A stretch of 64,000 nucleotides of DNA from Chimonanthus salicifolius (taxonomy: Eukaryota > Streptophyta > Magnoliopsida > Laurales > Calycanthaceae), in contig CM023535.1 in assembly GCA_013350335.1 (NCBI GenBank), forward strand, positions 27,062,617 to 27,126,616, read 5' to 3'. Numbering within the stretch: the stretch's first letter is position 1; every line of letters starts with the position of its first letter. A model generated the notes under the pieces. That model made no database searches and was not told where the DNA came from. It saw nothing but the letters and a program-made list of their open reading frames with translations. Of the stretch, positions 12,401 through 23,775 are shown piece after piece. The translations under genes and the position numbers were made by a program.

Positions 12401-12650
12401 TTAGTTTATGTTAACGTGATGTATTAAACTACCATGCGACTGTAGTTACTCTGATGTTGAAATAATAATTCAGTGATTGGATTTGTTGGGTAGACTTATG
12501 GTATATATTTGAGTCCACACGTTGGGATCATATGTGACCTTTGGGCCTAACTGTTGATCTGTCCCAGTTAGAATGCTTGCGTTAGTTTAGTCTAGTTTCA
12601 AAAAAAAATCAGTCGCGTTCCGGGCTCACCTTTCGGGTCGGGGTGTGACA
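9416..12650 (+). repeat. Tekay right LTR
   Basis: Starts TGTAAAACCC and ends GGTGTGACA. 3235 bp, about 60 bp longer than the left copy. Part of the length difference is an additional 42-bp repeat unit at 11213-11338. The right end joins the interrupted LARD LTR at 12651. Confidence 0.92.
11213..11338. repeat. 42-bp tandem repeat, three copies (two in the left LTR)
   Basis: Units begin ttccaggccga / ttccaggccga / ttccgggccga at 11213, 11254 and 11297, each running to cactgagtgac. The left LTR has only two units (2637-2717). The copy-number difference between LTRs of one insertion implies slippage or unequal exchange after or during integration. Confidence 0.85.
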
Positions 12651-13961
12651 AGTGGGACAACTGAATTTCGTTTGAAGAAGAGATAAGGTAGAAGAAATTG
12701 ATTTTGCCGATCGAGATGACCAAAAGAGATAAGAGAGAGGAAAGCCGAGCAACCCATCTTACTATCCAATTTTTTTAAACTCAGCAACAGTAGAAGAAGA
12801 TGGAGAAGATAAGGATAAAGGAAGATTAGAGATAAGATGGTGTTAGCCGATCTCAACAGAGAGAAAAAAGGGATAAAATCGGTTGAATTTGAATGGGTCC
12901 CTTATCTTGGCTGAATTTGTAGGGTCCCTTATCTCATCTCTTCTAACTCCTATAAATTGATGGTTGTGGATCCATTGAAGGTTGAACCAGGTAAGACGTT
13001 GAAGGGATAGAAGTTGGGCTAAAGACAGAGAAAAATAATTAATTTCTTGTAAGTTATTTTATTTTATTTTTATGTAATGTCCAAAGGATTGTATTTCATT
13101 ATATTTCATTTTTTAAATGAAATTCATGGCAGTTTATTTAGATTTATGGTGTTCTCAATTATTAAATATTTAATATTGATGGTTTTTTTTTTACTTTAAT
13201 TCTTTTTATGAACATTATGAGACAAATTATTTTTAGAATTTTTTTAAGGAAAATAGAACCCTATTAGGATCAGTGGGACTTGACCGTTTTTCCAGTCTAA
13301 GGTTCTTATAAAAAACAATTTGTTTTAGATTTGGGAAATGGAAGTTAAACCCCGCTCAAGCCGAAGGCTTGAATTGGAAAATACTGATTTAATGGACGAC
13401 GTAATTATTCTAATTAGAATTTTAATAAATAATAAACTTGAATTATATTTTATAATTCTAGAATATTTCATAGTCTAGGCCATGATTTTATTTTTAAATA
13501 GGATAACATGCCGCCTTCGATACTTGTCTCGATTCCATTGTAAAATATGTAAATAATTTATTATTATTATTTTATTTTATTCTTTCATAAAAGTCCTTAA
13601 AATGATTTAACTAGGTTAGAAATATTTTATTTGTTTCTTAAATTTATATTTTAAATTAGATTGAGGTCATTTAAACTTACTCCACCATTTTAATCAAAAT
13701 TTATAAATTAATGATAAAAGTTATGTTAACTACTAAAGTTAGATAATTAATTAATTATTGGTGATTTAAATTTAGAAATTTGCTAAATTAAGATTATAAC
13801 TCCATGTTTTAGAAAATTATTATCTTAAATCACATTATTTTAATAGTGTCATTTTTATTTCATACATATATTTTGTTGATTTCCCATGGGTACGATCTCG
13901 CACTCATACACTACACTATTAACTGGTTCGTGCACTTGTAAGTTAATTTAAAATCATAACA
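12651..13961 (+). repeat. LARD left LTR, 3' part
   Basis: Collinear with 17737-19047 of the right LTR, including the shared end 'ttaatttaaaatca' followed by AACA. Reads on directly from 883 once the Tekay element is removed. Confidence 0.88.
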
Positions 13962-13965
13962 AGTT

Positions 13966-13985
13966 TTTGGCGCCGTTTCTGGGGA
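13966..13985 (+). other. LARD primer-binding site
   Basis: TTTGGCGCCGTTTCTGGGGA, four bases after the LTR end, differs at two positions from the tRNA-Asp-type PBS TGGCGCCGTTGCCGGGGA known from Athila and Tat/Ogre elements. Confidence 0.75.
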
Positions 13986-16900
13986 AATCTCGAAATAAAT
14001 TGTGTGTCATTAAATTATGTGATTTTTGAAAATAAATTTAATATTGGAGATATGTTTTAATTTTTCATCTAACTTAGGAAAGTTTCTAAATTAAAAAAAA
14101 CAATGAAACAAAATTTTGATTTAATGGGGTGGAGTTCAATTTTCATAGCCTTGACTTGATTTAAAATTTTTAATTAGGATACAAATATTATACTTCTTCC
14201 ACTAGTTGTAAGTTTAGGAATTTGCATTTTAATAGTTCATGCATTCTTGAGTTAGAATCTTCACTTGTGTTCATGTGTTGTGCTTTTCAGGAATTTTTAA
14301 AAATCGCCAATTAAGATTGCTGGAAAATACGCGCGTAGGCTAAGGTAAGTGTCTAACTACTTTATTTTGATTTGATATTTTTTCATGCATTCGTATAGAT
14401 TTTATTAGGGTGCTTGCATTTATTTTGCATTTAAAATAAAAATAAAAATATATTGCATATTTATTTTGATCATGCATTTAGGTTGCTAGTCTCATGCATT
14501 AGTGTATATTGTTTGCTTAATTGGTTGCATATTTGCTTGTGTTCTTGCATTGCTAGATTTAGGTTTGCATTCACAATAGAAAAAAAAAAGATTAGTAAAT
14601 AAAAATGGTTCATGCACCTTAAAGTAAAATCAAAGTAGCAACCATTAGTTTGTTTTTAGGGTTTTTCATGCTCATCAGGACAATCTTCAATTCAATTAAT
14701 TTTTTATCACCAATATTAGTTTTTCTTCAATCATGGTGTCTAGGATTAGTTTTGTCACCAAGGTGTAAAGAGCCTAAGGTAAGTGGAATCTTAATCAGAT
14801 GCCGTGTGCTCCTCCACTTACTTGGGAACTTACCTGGCCATGATTGTGGTTAAACTCTCATCGGAGATTTAGAATTTTTGGAGAAAAGATTAGGAGCCAG
14901 TCTGGAGACCTAGGTTAGTTTAGGTTTTTATTTTTAGTTTTAGGTCATTTATTTTGTTTGAATTTGTTTTGGTTTTGTTTTGTTCTTGTTGGTGAAAATG
15001 AGTGTTTGGAGACGCGATTCGACCAAGCGATTGGTTAGATTGAGTCCCCAAATTGTGAACACCCCGTCAGTCATCAATCCATTATTGACGCAAGTAAGGT
15101 TTGTGGGGTCATGGCAATTTCAACGCTAGAACCTACATTAGAACCCAATCGTTGTAACCATAGTGAGAAGAGTCTGACCAATGGGGGCAAGAACCTAATT
15201 CTTGAGGGGAATGATGAGGTAAATCCTAACTTTGAGGAAAATCCTAATCAGGACTTTCCTCCGTATGACATGAACAATCCATTGGATTTTACCAGATATG
15301 TAGAAACGGGAGCATACTTAAGGGCAAGATATTTTGCAAGCCCTCAATTTCTAAATGATCTACATTTCATTATACCATTTCTTCCATACATAGAGCCACC
15401 CAAGTCACCTAAATCACCATAATCACCATCTTAGGTCAATTGTTGTGTCCGTCCGTCTAAAGTCAGCCTAGTTTAGGATTTTTGTTTTAGGTCCATTATG
15501 AGTAAACCCTTTTAAATACACTTGAACCTTAATTAACACTACTCCAAAAAGTTTCTAATTTGCACCTGATTACTGTGGATTAATGAACATTGAGGACAAT
15601 GTCAAATTTAAGTTTGGGGGTATCCAAATGGGATACACTAGAGTCCAATAAAGAAAAAAAATTGAGTCCACTAAAAGTTTTTGTGAGTCAAAAAAAATAA
15701 ATAAATAAATAAATAATACTAAAAAATAAATAATAAAAATAATAAAAATAAAAATCAAGGGAAGAGTAAGTGAACACTGAGACTACCCCTTGGAAAAAAA
15801 AAATTTGTTGAGTCTAAGTGATTTTTCAGCATTAATAGGTAAATAAAAATTTTCATATCACACTTTTTCAATAAATATTTTATAGAATCTATATTCAGAA
15901 TAAATTTTACACAACCATATTTAAATTGAGTTAGAAAAGAAAAATTTTCATGAGTCTATTAGTCAACAAAGGAATACTAGTGGAGACTTAATCCAGTAAG
16001 CTTTAGAGCCTTTCAATTTTTCTAAGGGATTTAAGTCAATCCATTTTTCTTTCTGAAGCGCATCAAGTCATTGTGGATCTCATCATTTTTCAATTTTGGT
16101 CATATTGCTTAGAACGCCATTAAAATTGAGTCAGTATATTTGAAATTTTTTAGACTTTATTTAAAATAAAGAAATCACTGTATAAAACTTAGGATATGAT
16201 ACAGGTCTTTTTGGATCGTTTGAGCCTTCATGCCTACTTATCTTTGGTCATTTACCCTGATAGTTCTCAATTGAACCTATATAGCCTATTTTATTGATTA
16301 GCCATATTTTACCCAACTCCTGTTCTAGAGTCTGAGCCAAAACTGAAATATCTGTGACCTATTCTAAAGATCCAAAAAAGGTTAGAGATGAATTTTTGGT
16401 ATGGTATTCAAAAAAAAAAAATTGAAAAGAAATGGAACATTCTGACATCAAAAGAAGGATTCTTTAAAAAAAATGAATATTTTGAAAAGTGCTGAAAAGA
16501 AAAAAATAGAGGAAGAAATATTTCATCATATATCTTAAAGACCTCTAACCTTTTGATCAAAATATTTATTCTTAGAGTCTTATTATCCTTTTTGATTTGA
16601 CTGGATCCCAAGCCATATTTTGTCCTATTAAAAGTCCTATTGATCTTAAGTTGAAATATGATATTTCATGTGGAGAATAAAGGAAGAAAAATGATAATAT
16701 ATAACTCAACGTTCTCAGGAAAGTGGCGTCTATTCATGAGATCCAACAATTATTTTCTTTGTCATGTACCGTTTTTCTAATTACATATGTGAGAAATTTT
16801 GAATTTGAATACACAAACTCCGCTCACATATACCTTTGAGAGAAAATAACCCAACCTCTGAGCGTTAATCTTTCTGAGAGATATCTAGTGACGTTTGAAG

Positions 16901-17281
16901 TCAAAGTACATTTTCCAATGTTGGGTACGAAACTTGTGTCTGTTTGGAAGAGAAAACTAATTTTAATATTGGCTAAGCACACACTACACTCCGAATATAA
17001 GTCTTATAAAATAAATTTTGGAATCGTATGCTGTCTAGATCTTTATGAACTTGTTTTTGCCGAATCTGAAACTAAGGCTATACAAAATTGATGTTTGTGG
17101 GTATCATCACTGAAAGCCCTCCGGAGACTATAACTCGTCCACTAGTAGTGAGTTAGGGGTTTAAAGGCTTGTTGCATACGCTAAATACAATCAAGAATGC
17201 CAGAGAAAGTGGTGTATTTTAGAATTTTAATTTTCAGTTTTTTGTTTTTAGTTATTGTTTTGTTCGAGGACTAGCAAGATC
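13986..17281 (+). other. LARD internal region without pol
   Basis: About 3.3 kb of AT-rich sequence. No protease, RT, RNase H or integrase motif is visible on either strand. Contents: a short ORF at 15111-15422; an internal PPT-like tract (tttaagtttgggggta, about 15607-15622); simple ATAA repeats at 15690-15750. The spacer may only need to carry packaging and priming signals. Confidence 0.7.
15111..15422 (+). CDS. Short unrecognised ORF in the LARD internal region
   Basis: 103 aa, starting MAISTLEPTLEPN; acidic, rich in Asn and Pro, ending in PPKSPKSP. I do not recognise a family. The segment DFTRYVETGAYLRARYF has ordinary codon-like composition, so it may be a vestige of a gag N-terminus, but no zinc knuckle or capsid motif supports this. 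Could also be a chance ORF. Confidence 0.3.
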   Translation: MAISTLEPTLEPNRCNHSEKSLTNGGKNLILEGNDEVNPNFEENPNQDFPPYDMNNPLDFTRYVETGAYLRARYFASPQFLNDLHFIIPFLPYIEPPKSPKSP

Positions 17282-17297
17282 TAAGTTTGGAGGTATT
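17282..17297 (+). other. LARD polypurine tract
   Basis: taagtttggaggtat directly 5' of the right LTR. The same core (taagtttgggggta) occurs internally near 15609, matching the PPT form known in Tat/Ogre-type elements. Confidence 0.65.
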
Positions 17298-19047
17298 TGT
17301 TGAGCACTAAAAATACCATTTTACCCTTTAATTTTGGATTAGTTACCCTTTGATTTGTGAATATTAGATGTGTTTAATGGAGTTTTCAAGATTTGCAGTG
17401 TATTTGTGAGAATATAAGAAAAAAGAATTAAAATGTAAAAAAGTGGACTATAGTCCTATTTTTGGAAAGTTTATAATTTTTACCACCTAATTTGATTTGA
17501 AATTATTGTAAATTATTACAATTCAGATCCGGATATGAGAGTTTGAATTATGATAATATTTTTTAGACTGTGTTAAATTGTAAAGGTGGTAGAAATTTAT
17601 AAACACACAAATGGACCCACTGTTCCAATCTGAAGCCTGAAGACAAAGTCTACAATTGGAAGCCAATGAGCCAAAGTCCACCAGTATTCCGGGCTAGATA
17701 AAAGTCCAAGTATGGGATCCAAGTCCAAAAGACCAAGTGGGACCAGTGAATTTTGTTTGAAGAAGAGATAAGGTAGAAGAAATTGAGTTTGCCGATCGAG
17801 ATGAGAGGAAGATATAAGAGAGAGGAAGGCCAAGCAACCCATCTTACTATCCAATTGTTTGAAACTCAGCAACAGTAGAAGAAGATAGAGAAGATACGGA
17901 TAAAGGAAGATCAGAGATAAAGATGGTGTTAACCGATCTCAACAAAAAGAAAAAAAGGGATAAAATCGGTTGAATTTGAATGGGTCCCTTATCTTGGCTG
18001 AATTTGAAGGGTCCCTTATCTCATCTCTTCTGACTCCTATAAATTGATGGTTGTGGGTCCATTGAAGATTGAACCGGACAAGACGTTGAAGGGACTGAAG
18101 TTGGACGGCTAAGGACAGAGAAAAATAATTAATTTCTTATAAGTTATTTTATTTTATTTTTATTTAATGTCCAAAGGATTGTATTTCATTATATTTCAAT
18201 TTTTAAATGAAATTCATGGCAGTTTATTTAGACTTATGGTATTCCCAATTATTAAATATTTAATAGTGATGGTTTTTTATTTTATTTTAATTCCTTTTAT
18301 GAACATTATGAAACAAATTTTTTTTAGAATTTTTTCAAGGAAAGTACAACCCCTGTTAGGATTAGTGGGACTTGACCGTTTTTCCAGTCTAAGGTTTTTA
18401 TCAAGAACAATTTGTTTTAGATTTGGGAAATGTAAGTTTAAACCCCACTCAAGCCTAAGGTTTGAATTGAAAAATTCTAATTTAATGGACAACGTAATTG
18501 TTCTAATTATAATTTTAATAAATGATAAACTTGAATTATATTTTATAATTCTAGAATATTTCATAGTCTAGGCCATAATTTTATTTTTAAATAGGATAAC
18601 ATGCCGCCTTCAATACTTGTCTCGATTCCATTGTAAAATATTTAAATAATTTATTATTATTATTTTATTTTCATAAAAATCCTCAAAATAATTTAACTAG
18701 GTTAGAAATATTTTATTTGTTTCTTAAATTTACATTTTAAATTAGACTGAGGTTATTTAAATTTACTCCACCATTTTAATCAAAATTTATAAATTAATAA
18801 TAAAAGTTATGTTAACTACTAAAGTTAGATAATTAATTAATTATTGGTTATTTAAATCTAGAAATTTGTTAAATTAAGATTATAACTCCATGTTTTAGAA
18901 AATTATTTTCTTAAATCACATTATTTTAATAGTTTCATTTTTATTTCGTTCATATTTTTTGTTGATTTCCCTTGGGTACGACTTCGCACTCATACACTAC
19001 ACTATTAACTAGTTCGTGCACTTGCGAGTTAATTTAAAATCACAACA
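17298..19047 (+). repeat. LARD right LTR (uninterrupted)
   Basis: 1750 bp, TGTTGAG to ACAACA. It gives the undisturbed version of the site where the Tekay element jumped into the left copy (aagaccaagtgggacc near 17730). A perfect TSD CCAAA follows at 19048-19052. Confidence 0.88.
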
Positions 19048-19052
19048 CCAAA

Positions 19053-19491
19053 CACACTCTCTCTCAAAACTCAATTAACTAAGGTTGGAGATGTATTATT
19101 TGGATCTTGGGACATGTAATTTTTAATGAAGATTGAGATTATCATTTTAATTCACTCTTTTAAATACAAAGGACATAGATTTGATTCTTAACAATAAATT
19201 GGATTTAATTCAAAGATCTTATTTTGCTAATTTACAAGTTCGATACAAGTTGGATAATGATGTTAATTTGATTTTCAGATCTAAGATTTATTAGAATCCA
19301 AGTATTAGAGTTCTTTGATTGAAACATTTGATTATATTTTCTTGATAATATATCTTTTTAAAGGAATGCTAATTTAATTTTAGTGCATATATTTTGTGAT
19401 TTTCCGTTGGGTTCGACCTCGCATTCTAACTGTTATATTATAAATGGTTCATGCGCTTGTGAGTTATAAATGTAAAATTTAACAATAACAC
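19053..19491 (+). repeat. Remnant of an older related LTR
   Basis: The last ~100 bp (gattttccgttgggttcgac, then ttcatgcgcttgtgagtta, ending aacaataaca) parallel the 3' end of the LARD LTR but are much more diverged. The sequence stops exactly where a copia gag reading frame begins, so this is probably the right part of an older LTR that inserted into that gag. Confidence 0.5.
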
Positions 19492-20456
19492 AAAGTGTCC
19501 TCGGCCACCGCAATTAAAACATGTTTGTTCCTTGGATTTTCTCTTCTCTTTTTTCTTTATGAGGTTCATAATTTTTAGAGTGTTTTTCACTTGATTCACC
19601 ATTCTTAAATCTCCTCATTTTGTTCATCTTGCTAAAAAAATTCAAAATTTCTTAGAAAGCAAAGCCACTTCTTCACTAGAATCATATTCATTTCCGATTC
19701 TATTTCTTTTTCTTTTATCTTTTTTATTTTTCAAGGAAGACTTTAAGGCAATTGGCATCTCTTTTGGTTGTTCAAAATGTAGCTCATAGGTTTGAAGTGA
19801 ACCAACCAAATCATCAATATTCATTAGGGCTACGTTTCTATTTTTTTCCATAGCCACCACCTTGGGTTTGAATCTTTCGGTAAGATTTCTATCAATTTTG
19901 GTGCATACCTTATCCTCGGGGATTCTCTCACTATGAACCCACATTGAGTTGACTATGTCACTCAACTTGGAATAAGAATCCATAAAGACTTCATCCTCTC
20001 GCATCTTAATCGTATCAAATTGATTTTGAAGGATTTGAAGTCTTGACCTCTTAACTATTGAGGTACATTCATGGGTTCTTTCAAGAACTTCCCATGCTTC
20101 TTTTGAGGTTTCACAAGTCATGATCCTTTTATATTCATTAGCAGATACGGCACAATTAATAGCATTCAAAGCTCTACCATTTGCAATATACATGGTTTTT
20201 TCATGAGTGGTTCAAGTGGCAAAGTCTTTGGGTGCTAAAACCTTAGAAGAAGATGTCTCAAGTGTTTTCTCTTCATGGGTTCAGTCCATCCTTACTTTAC
20301 CAATTCCCAAAATATTCCATCAATGGAAATAAAGAAACTTTTCATATTTGTTTTCCAAGAAGCATAATTTGTTCCATCAAAATATGGAGGTTTGGAAATG
20401 GCATGACTTTCACCCATAGACATGGTGTTCTAGATTGGATCAACTCGGATGGTTAA
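19492..20456 (-). pseudogene. gag: Ty1/copia gag fragment, truncated at its zinc knuckle
   Basis: On the minus strand the reading begins near 20421 with MGESHAISKPPYFDGTNYAS, the N-terminal DUF4219-like block, then a stop and shift. The UBN2/gag block follows at 20193-19642: KEAWEVLERTHECTSIVKRS, DSYSKLSDIVNSM, ERFKPKVVAMEK, LVGSLQTYE. After another frameshift a zinc knuckle CFNCGGRGHF is cut at 19492 before its last cysteine, which is the junction with the older LTR remnant. The rest of the element (pol) is not in the window. Not functional. Confidence 0.88.
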
Positions 20457-20477
20457 ATTCTTTATAAAGAGCACACA

Positions 20478-20495
20478 AACTCTAATACCAATTAA
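20478..20495 (-). other. Copia primer-binding site
   Basis: On the minus strand AATTGGTATTAGAG precedes gag by about 60 bp. It resembles the tRNA-iMet PBS TTGGTATCAGAG used by most plant copia elements. Confidence 0.6.
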
Positions 20496-22140
20496 AAGTT
20501 CCCAGAGGTAGAACACAATTGACCCTAGAGGGGGGTGAATAGGGCAATCTCCAAATTTAATGGTCTTTTAAAATCTCTCGATTAATCAACATTATATGTA
20601 GTGGAATTATAAGATTAATCAAGTGTGTTGATTTAAGAGTGTACAAGATTAATAATCAATCACACATGCAAAGACCAATACACGCGATATAAAGTGGTTC
20701 GGAGTAAATCCCTCCTACATCCACTGATGGACTCACCCAACCTTGGGCTCTATGTGGGGAATTACATACAAATAGAAAAGGAATTACACCTTACTCATAT
20801 AGAGGGGGACTTTCGCCCAACTCAAATCCTAATTTGAAAGGTTCGACCAACCCCGGTTTAATCCTTATCCCTCTACTTTTATAGTGGTTCAAGAACACTT
20901 TTTAATCCACTTAACAAGATGATTTAAAAATAAGTCAAACAAAGAAAAGCACTTCCCTTTGTAGCTTTGCAAATGTAGATGTGCTTCCGAAGAGTCTCTC
21001 CCAATGTGATCTCACTTGATGACATAGATGCGCCAATGTATGAGCAATCACAATCCTTGAGAGAGGTTTTTAGGATATGGATAAGCAAGTTGATCCTAGA
21101 CTATGGTTGCATTCCTCTCTCTCAATCTTAACCAATGTATGATTGGATTCAAATGATTCATCAAGTGAAGAACACAGAAAGGATTGATCCACTTATCTTA
21201 GTCTTTGAATTTGCTAATTAACTCTGGTAGATGAGGCTCATAAATGCTCTTGCTGGGTTCATTAACTTCTCCAAACAGTGGAGTATTTATAGAGTGGCAA
21301 ACCACATTTTTGAATCTGTAAGTCCACGATCGATCGCGGCACCATGATGGATCGTGAGACTTTGAAAGTGACTTCCCACCAACCAGACTGTTGCACATTA
21401 ATGCACTCCAACGGTTCGAAAATGGTAATGCACAATTGATCGTGTTTCACCATGGATCGTGAACACCAGTAACGATGGATCATGCTCTGACGATACAATC
21501 ATTTTGAGGCCAATTGGTTTTTACAGAGTTTTTTCAAACCAGAACTCTGGAAGTCCATGTCGACAGGTCGTCACACCACGATGGGTCGTGTCCAGTCTAG
21601 TGCGACCAATCATGATTCCCACGATAGGATTGGCCTGAGGCTAAACTTTTTTGACATTATCCTTCCAACCAGAACCCTTGTCAATCTGGACGATGGATCG
21701 TTAGACCACGAAGGGTCATCCCTACCCACGGCGATAGATCGCCGGGACAGGATAGATCGGCCTAACAGTTCATCAGTTTTTCAAGTTAAGTCCACTTGGT
21801 TCTGTTGGATATCAAACTTTCCATAGGCTTGATTACATTATCCAAATGTGATATCTAAGCCTAGGCAAGGTCTTCCTAGAAGTGTGGGGTCCACCCTAGA
21901 GTCATCTATGGTCAATTTACCTAAGTGATTGCCATACTCTGATAATGATGTTGAATCTTCAAATGTTCCTCCAATCTTGGACTTGATTCAACCTTTATTT
22001 GAGTCTTGATTCATGTCAATGTTCTTTCGTGGCAAGGCTTCTCATAAGTCACGGAGTTGACAAATAGGTGACTCGGCAAGCCGGAGAACTAACAAGGCAC
22101 GCACATCAAATTCCAACCTAGTTCCAAGTTTCACAAGAAT
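20496..22140 (-). repeat. Probable copia LTR/5' region, boundaries unresolved
   Basis: Lies upstream of the minus-strand copia PBS, so it should contain the 5' LTR. It includes the block tagaggggggtgaatagg and a stretch about an ATCGAT-type motif cluster (21327-21743). No second LTR copy is in the window to set the ends. The short ORFs here look like chance. Confidence 0.5.
21327..21743. repeat. Cluster of imperfect palindromes with CGAT...ATCG arms
   Basis: Examples are acgatggatcgt (21690), cacgatgggtcgtg (21577), ggcgatagatcgcc (21730), cgatcgatcg (21327), gatggatcgtg (21346) and atggatcgtg (21452). The outer bases covary while the core stays the same, so the symmetry rather than a fixed word seems kept. 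Role unknown. Confidence 0.65.
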
Positions 22141-22417
22141 CGGATTTATTGACAGATAAAGGAAAAAAATAAAGAAAATCAAAATTTTAGAGGGCAACAA
22201 CCTGTATTGCTAAAAAATGAATATAAAGAAAAGATGCAAACCCTAGGTAAATAATAAACAAATGATCCATAACCAAATCATGGAGTTAAATTGGAATTTG
22301 AAAATTAAATGAAATTAAATATTTATAAAAAATTGTTTCTCAATTAAAACTGGTAGTCTGTTAGTTTAGATTGTTGTGAGTGAACACAATATTATTCCTT
22401 AACTATTTTTTTTTCCA

Positions 22418-22572
22418 CATGGCTGTAACTCAATTCGTAATCTCCTGCCTCAGGAAGCGGGAGGTGACAGGTTCAAGCCTCTATGGTCTCACCTGGTATG
22501 CCTTAAGGGCAGTGGGTATCACCCGTGGGCATTTTACGTTGAGTTTCACACGTAAATTCAAAAAAAAAAAAA
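22418..22572 (+). mobile_element. tRNA-derived SINE with A-tail
   Basis: Head resembles a tRNA gene: ctgtaactcaattcgtaatc as box A region, acaggttcaagcctc as box B (GGTTCRANNCC). A short body ends cacacgtaaattc and a run of about 12 A. A shortened relative with the same tail (cacacgtaaatt plus A run) lies at 46803-46862. Target duplication not resolved. Confidence 0.75.
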
Positions 22573-22626
22573 GTTTTATTAATTGAATTGTGATTATGTG
22601 TGAGCAATTACGTATAATAGAAATCA

Positions 22627-22788
22627 ATTGAAGTCTTATTGATTAATCAAACATAAGTTATAAGATTGAATTGGAAAGAAATTGAAGTCTTACTGATTAA
22701 TCAAACATAAGTTATAAGATTGAATTGGAAAGAAATTGAAGTCTTACTGATTAATCAAACAGAAGTTATAAGATTGAATTGGAAAGAT
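22627..22788. repeat. 54-bp tandem repeat, three copies
   Basis: Units start attgaagtctta at 22627, 22681 and 22735 and are almost identical. No coding sense. Confidence 0.92.
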
Positions 22789-23775
22789 GGATGTGATCAT
22801 CTCCTCCCAGAGTGAGTCAACATCACAGCTATTAGAGTGAGTTTCCGTTACAAATAAAAAGGCGTAAAATTAAACAAAATTTTCTAAAAATACTTTAATA
22901 ATGAATTTTAATTTTTAATTGTATCTATATATGCTATTCTCCCCCATTATCAAAAGTTAGAAATTAGTAGGGGTGAAACTTTAGTATTATTTTAACTTGA
23001 CCCGCATAACCCGATCTAAGAAATCAGTGGGCTGGATTATGTATTTCTAATTTTAGGGTGAGTCGGATTGAGGAACAAACTACATGAAATTCAGATCAAG
23101 TTGGGCTCAGAAATTTAAAATCAACCAAATCTTATATGAGTTGATCCGATCCAAGTTTCAGAAAATATAAAAAATCTACTATTGATTTTTTTTTTCTCAA
23201 ATTTGAATTAAAAAGGGGTTGTGGTGCAGGTCCAAGTCAAGTCGGGCCAACAACTCGGATCGTGTTGGACTCAATAATTTTTTATATATATTAAATTAGA
23301 TCAATTAAAATTTGGCCAAACTTGCTCGAGTTTTGGCCCTAAAAATTATAAAAAGGGTGGTAGAAACCCATTGATATTTTTAGCCCTTAATAAAAAGATA
23401 TTTCACTTATCCCTCTATTTATTTATCATTGTTTAAATAATAAATTTTATAGGAAAAATTAAAAAAAATACTTAAAATTAAGAAAAAACATAGCCTGCAT
23501 AGAAGATGTACTTTTTAAAAGTTAGGAGATTCCGTCTAGTGGTAGCACTCATTAAACTCAAATCCAGTCCAAATTAAAAAAATGCTCGGATATTATAGCC
23601 TATTTTATAATGACAATTAATTGTTTAACATAAAATTTATTAAATCATTTTAATTTTGGATCTTTTAAAATCATAATAAATTATTAAATAATTTTTTTTA
23701 TTATAATGGTTCTATAACGAACGAACATTATTGAAAATTCAATATAAATCTAAAAGATTTATTTTGAACAACTTA
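22789..23775. other. AT-rich intergenic sequence, no gene seen
   Basis: About 1 kb without a supported gene. A block at 22980-23345 has scattered gacccg / ggcccaa / ctcggat words like those in hAT-type MITEs, but no terminal repeats could be fixed. Confidence 0.5.

Larger units (their letters stand above)
884..12650 (+). mobile_element. Tekay/Del-type Ty3/gypsy chromovirus, full length but decayed
   Basis: The element is 11.8 kb long with direct LTRs at 884-4058 and 9416-12650. In order it holds: tRNA-iMet-like PBS, an extra zinc-knuckle ORF, gag, aspartic protease, reverse transcriptase/RNase H, integrase, a C-terminal chromodomain and a polypurine tract. Gene order RT-RH-INT defines Ty3/gypsy; a C-terminal chromodomain with LTRs above 3 kb is typical of the Tekay (Del) clade. 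All coding regions carry stops and frameshifts, so it is not autonomous now. It sits in the LARD left LTR. The target duplication is not clean: accga on the left, and the right junction looks like accaa minus four bases. Confidence 0.93.
444..19047 (+). mobile_element. LARD-type non-autonomous LTR retrotransposon, carrying a nested Tekay element
   Basis: The two LTRs start TGTTGAG (444 and 17298) and end in AACA (13961 and 19047). Without the nested element the left LTR is about 1751 bp (444-883 plus 12651-13961) and the right one is 1750 bp. The flanks carry a perfect 5-bp target duplication CCAAA (439-443, 19048-19052). A primer-binding site follows the left LTR and a purine-rich tract precedes the right one. 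The internal region (about 3.3 kb) has no protease, reverse transcriptase or integrase that I can recognise, which defines a large retrotransposon derivative mobilised in trans. The PBS resembles the tRNA-Asp type used by Athila and Tat/Ogre lineages, so a Ty3/gypsy partner of that group is likely (inference). Confidence 0.85.

Noticed and set aside
18167..18571. 134-codon ORF and its 95-codon opposite-strand partner
   Set aside because: Lies in the AT-rich LARD LTR; the other LTR copy (about 13070-13480) does not keep the frame.
23505..23575. tRNA-like stretch (ccgtctagtggtagcac...aaactcaaatcc)
   Set aside because: Box spacing is too short and no cloverleaf can be drawn; possibly a decayed SINE head.
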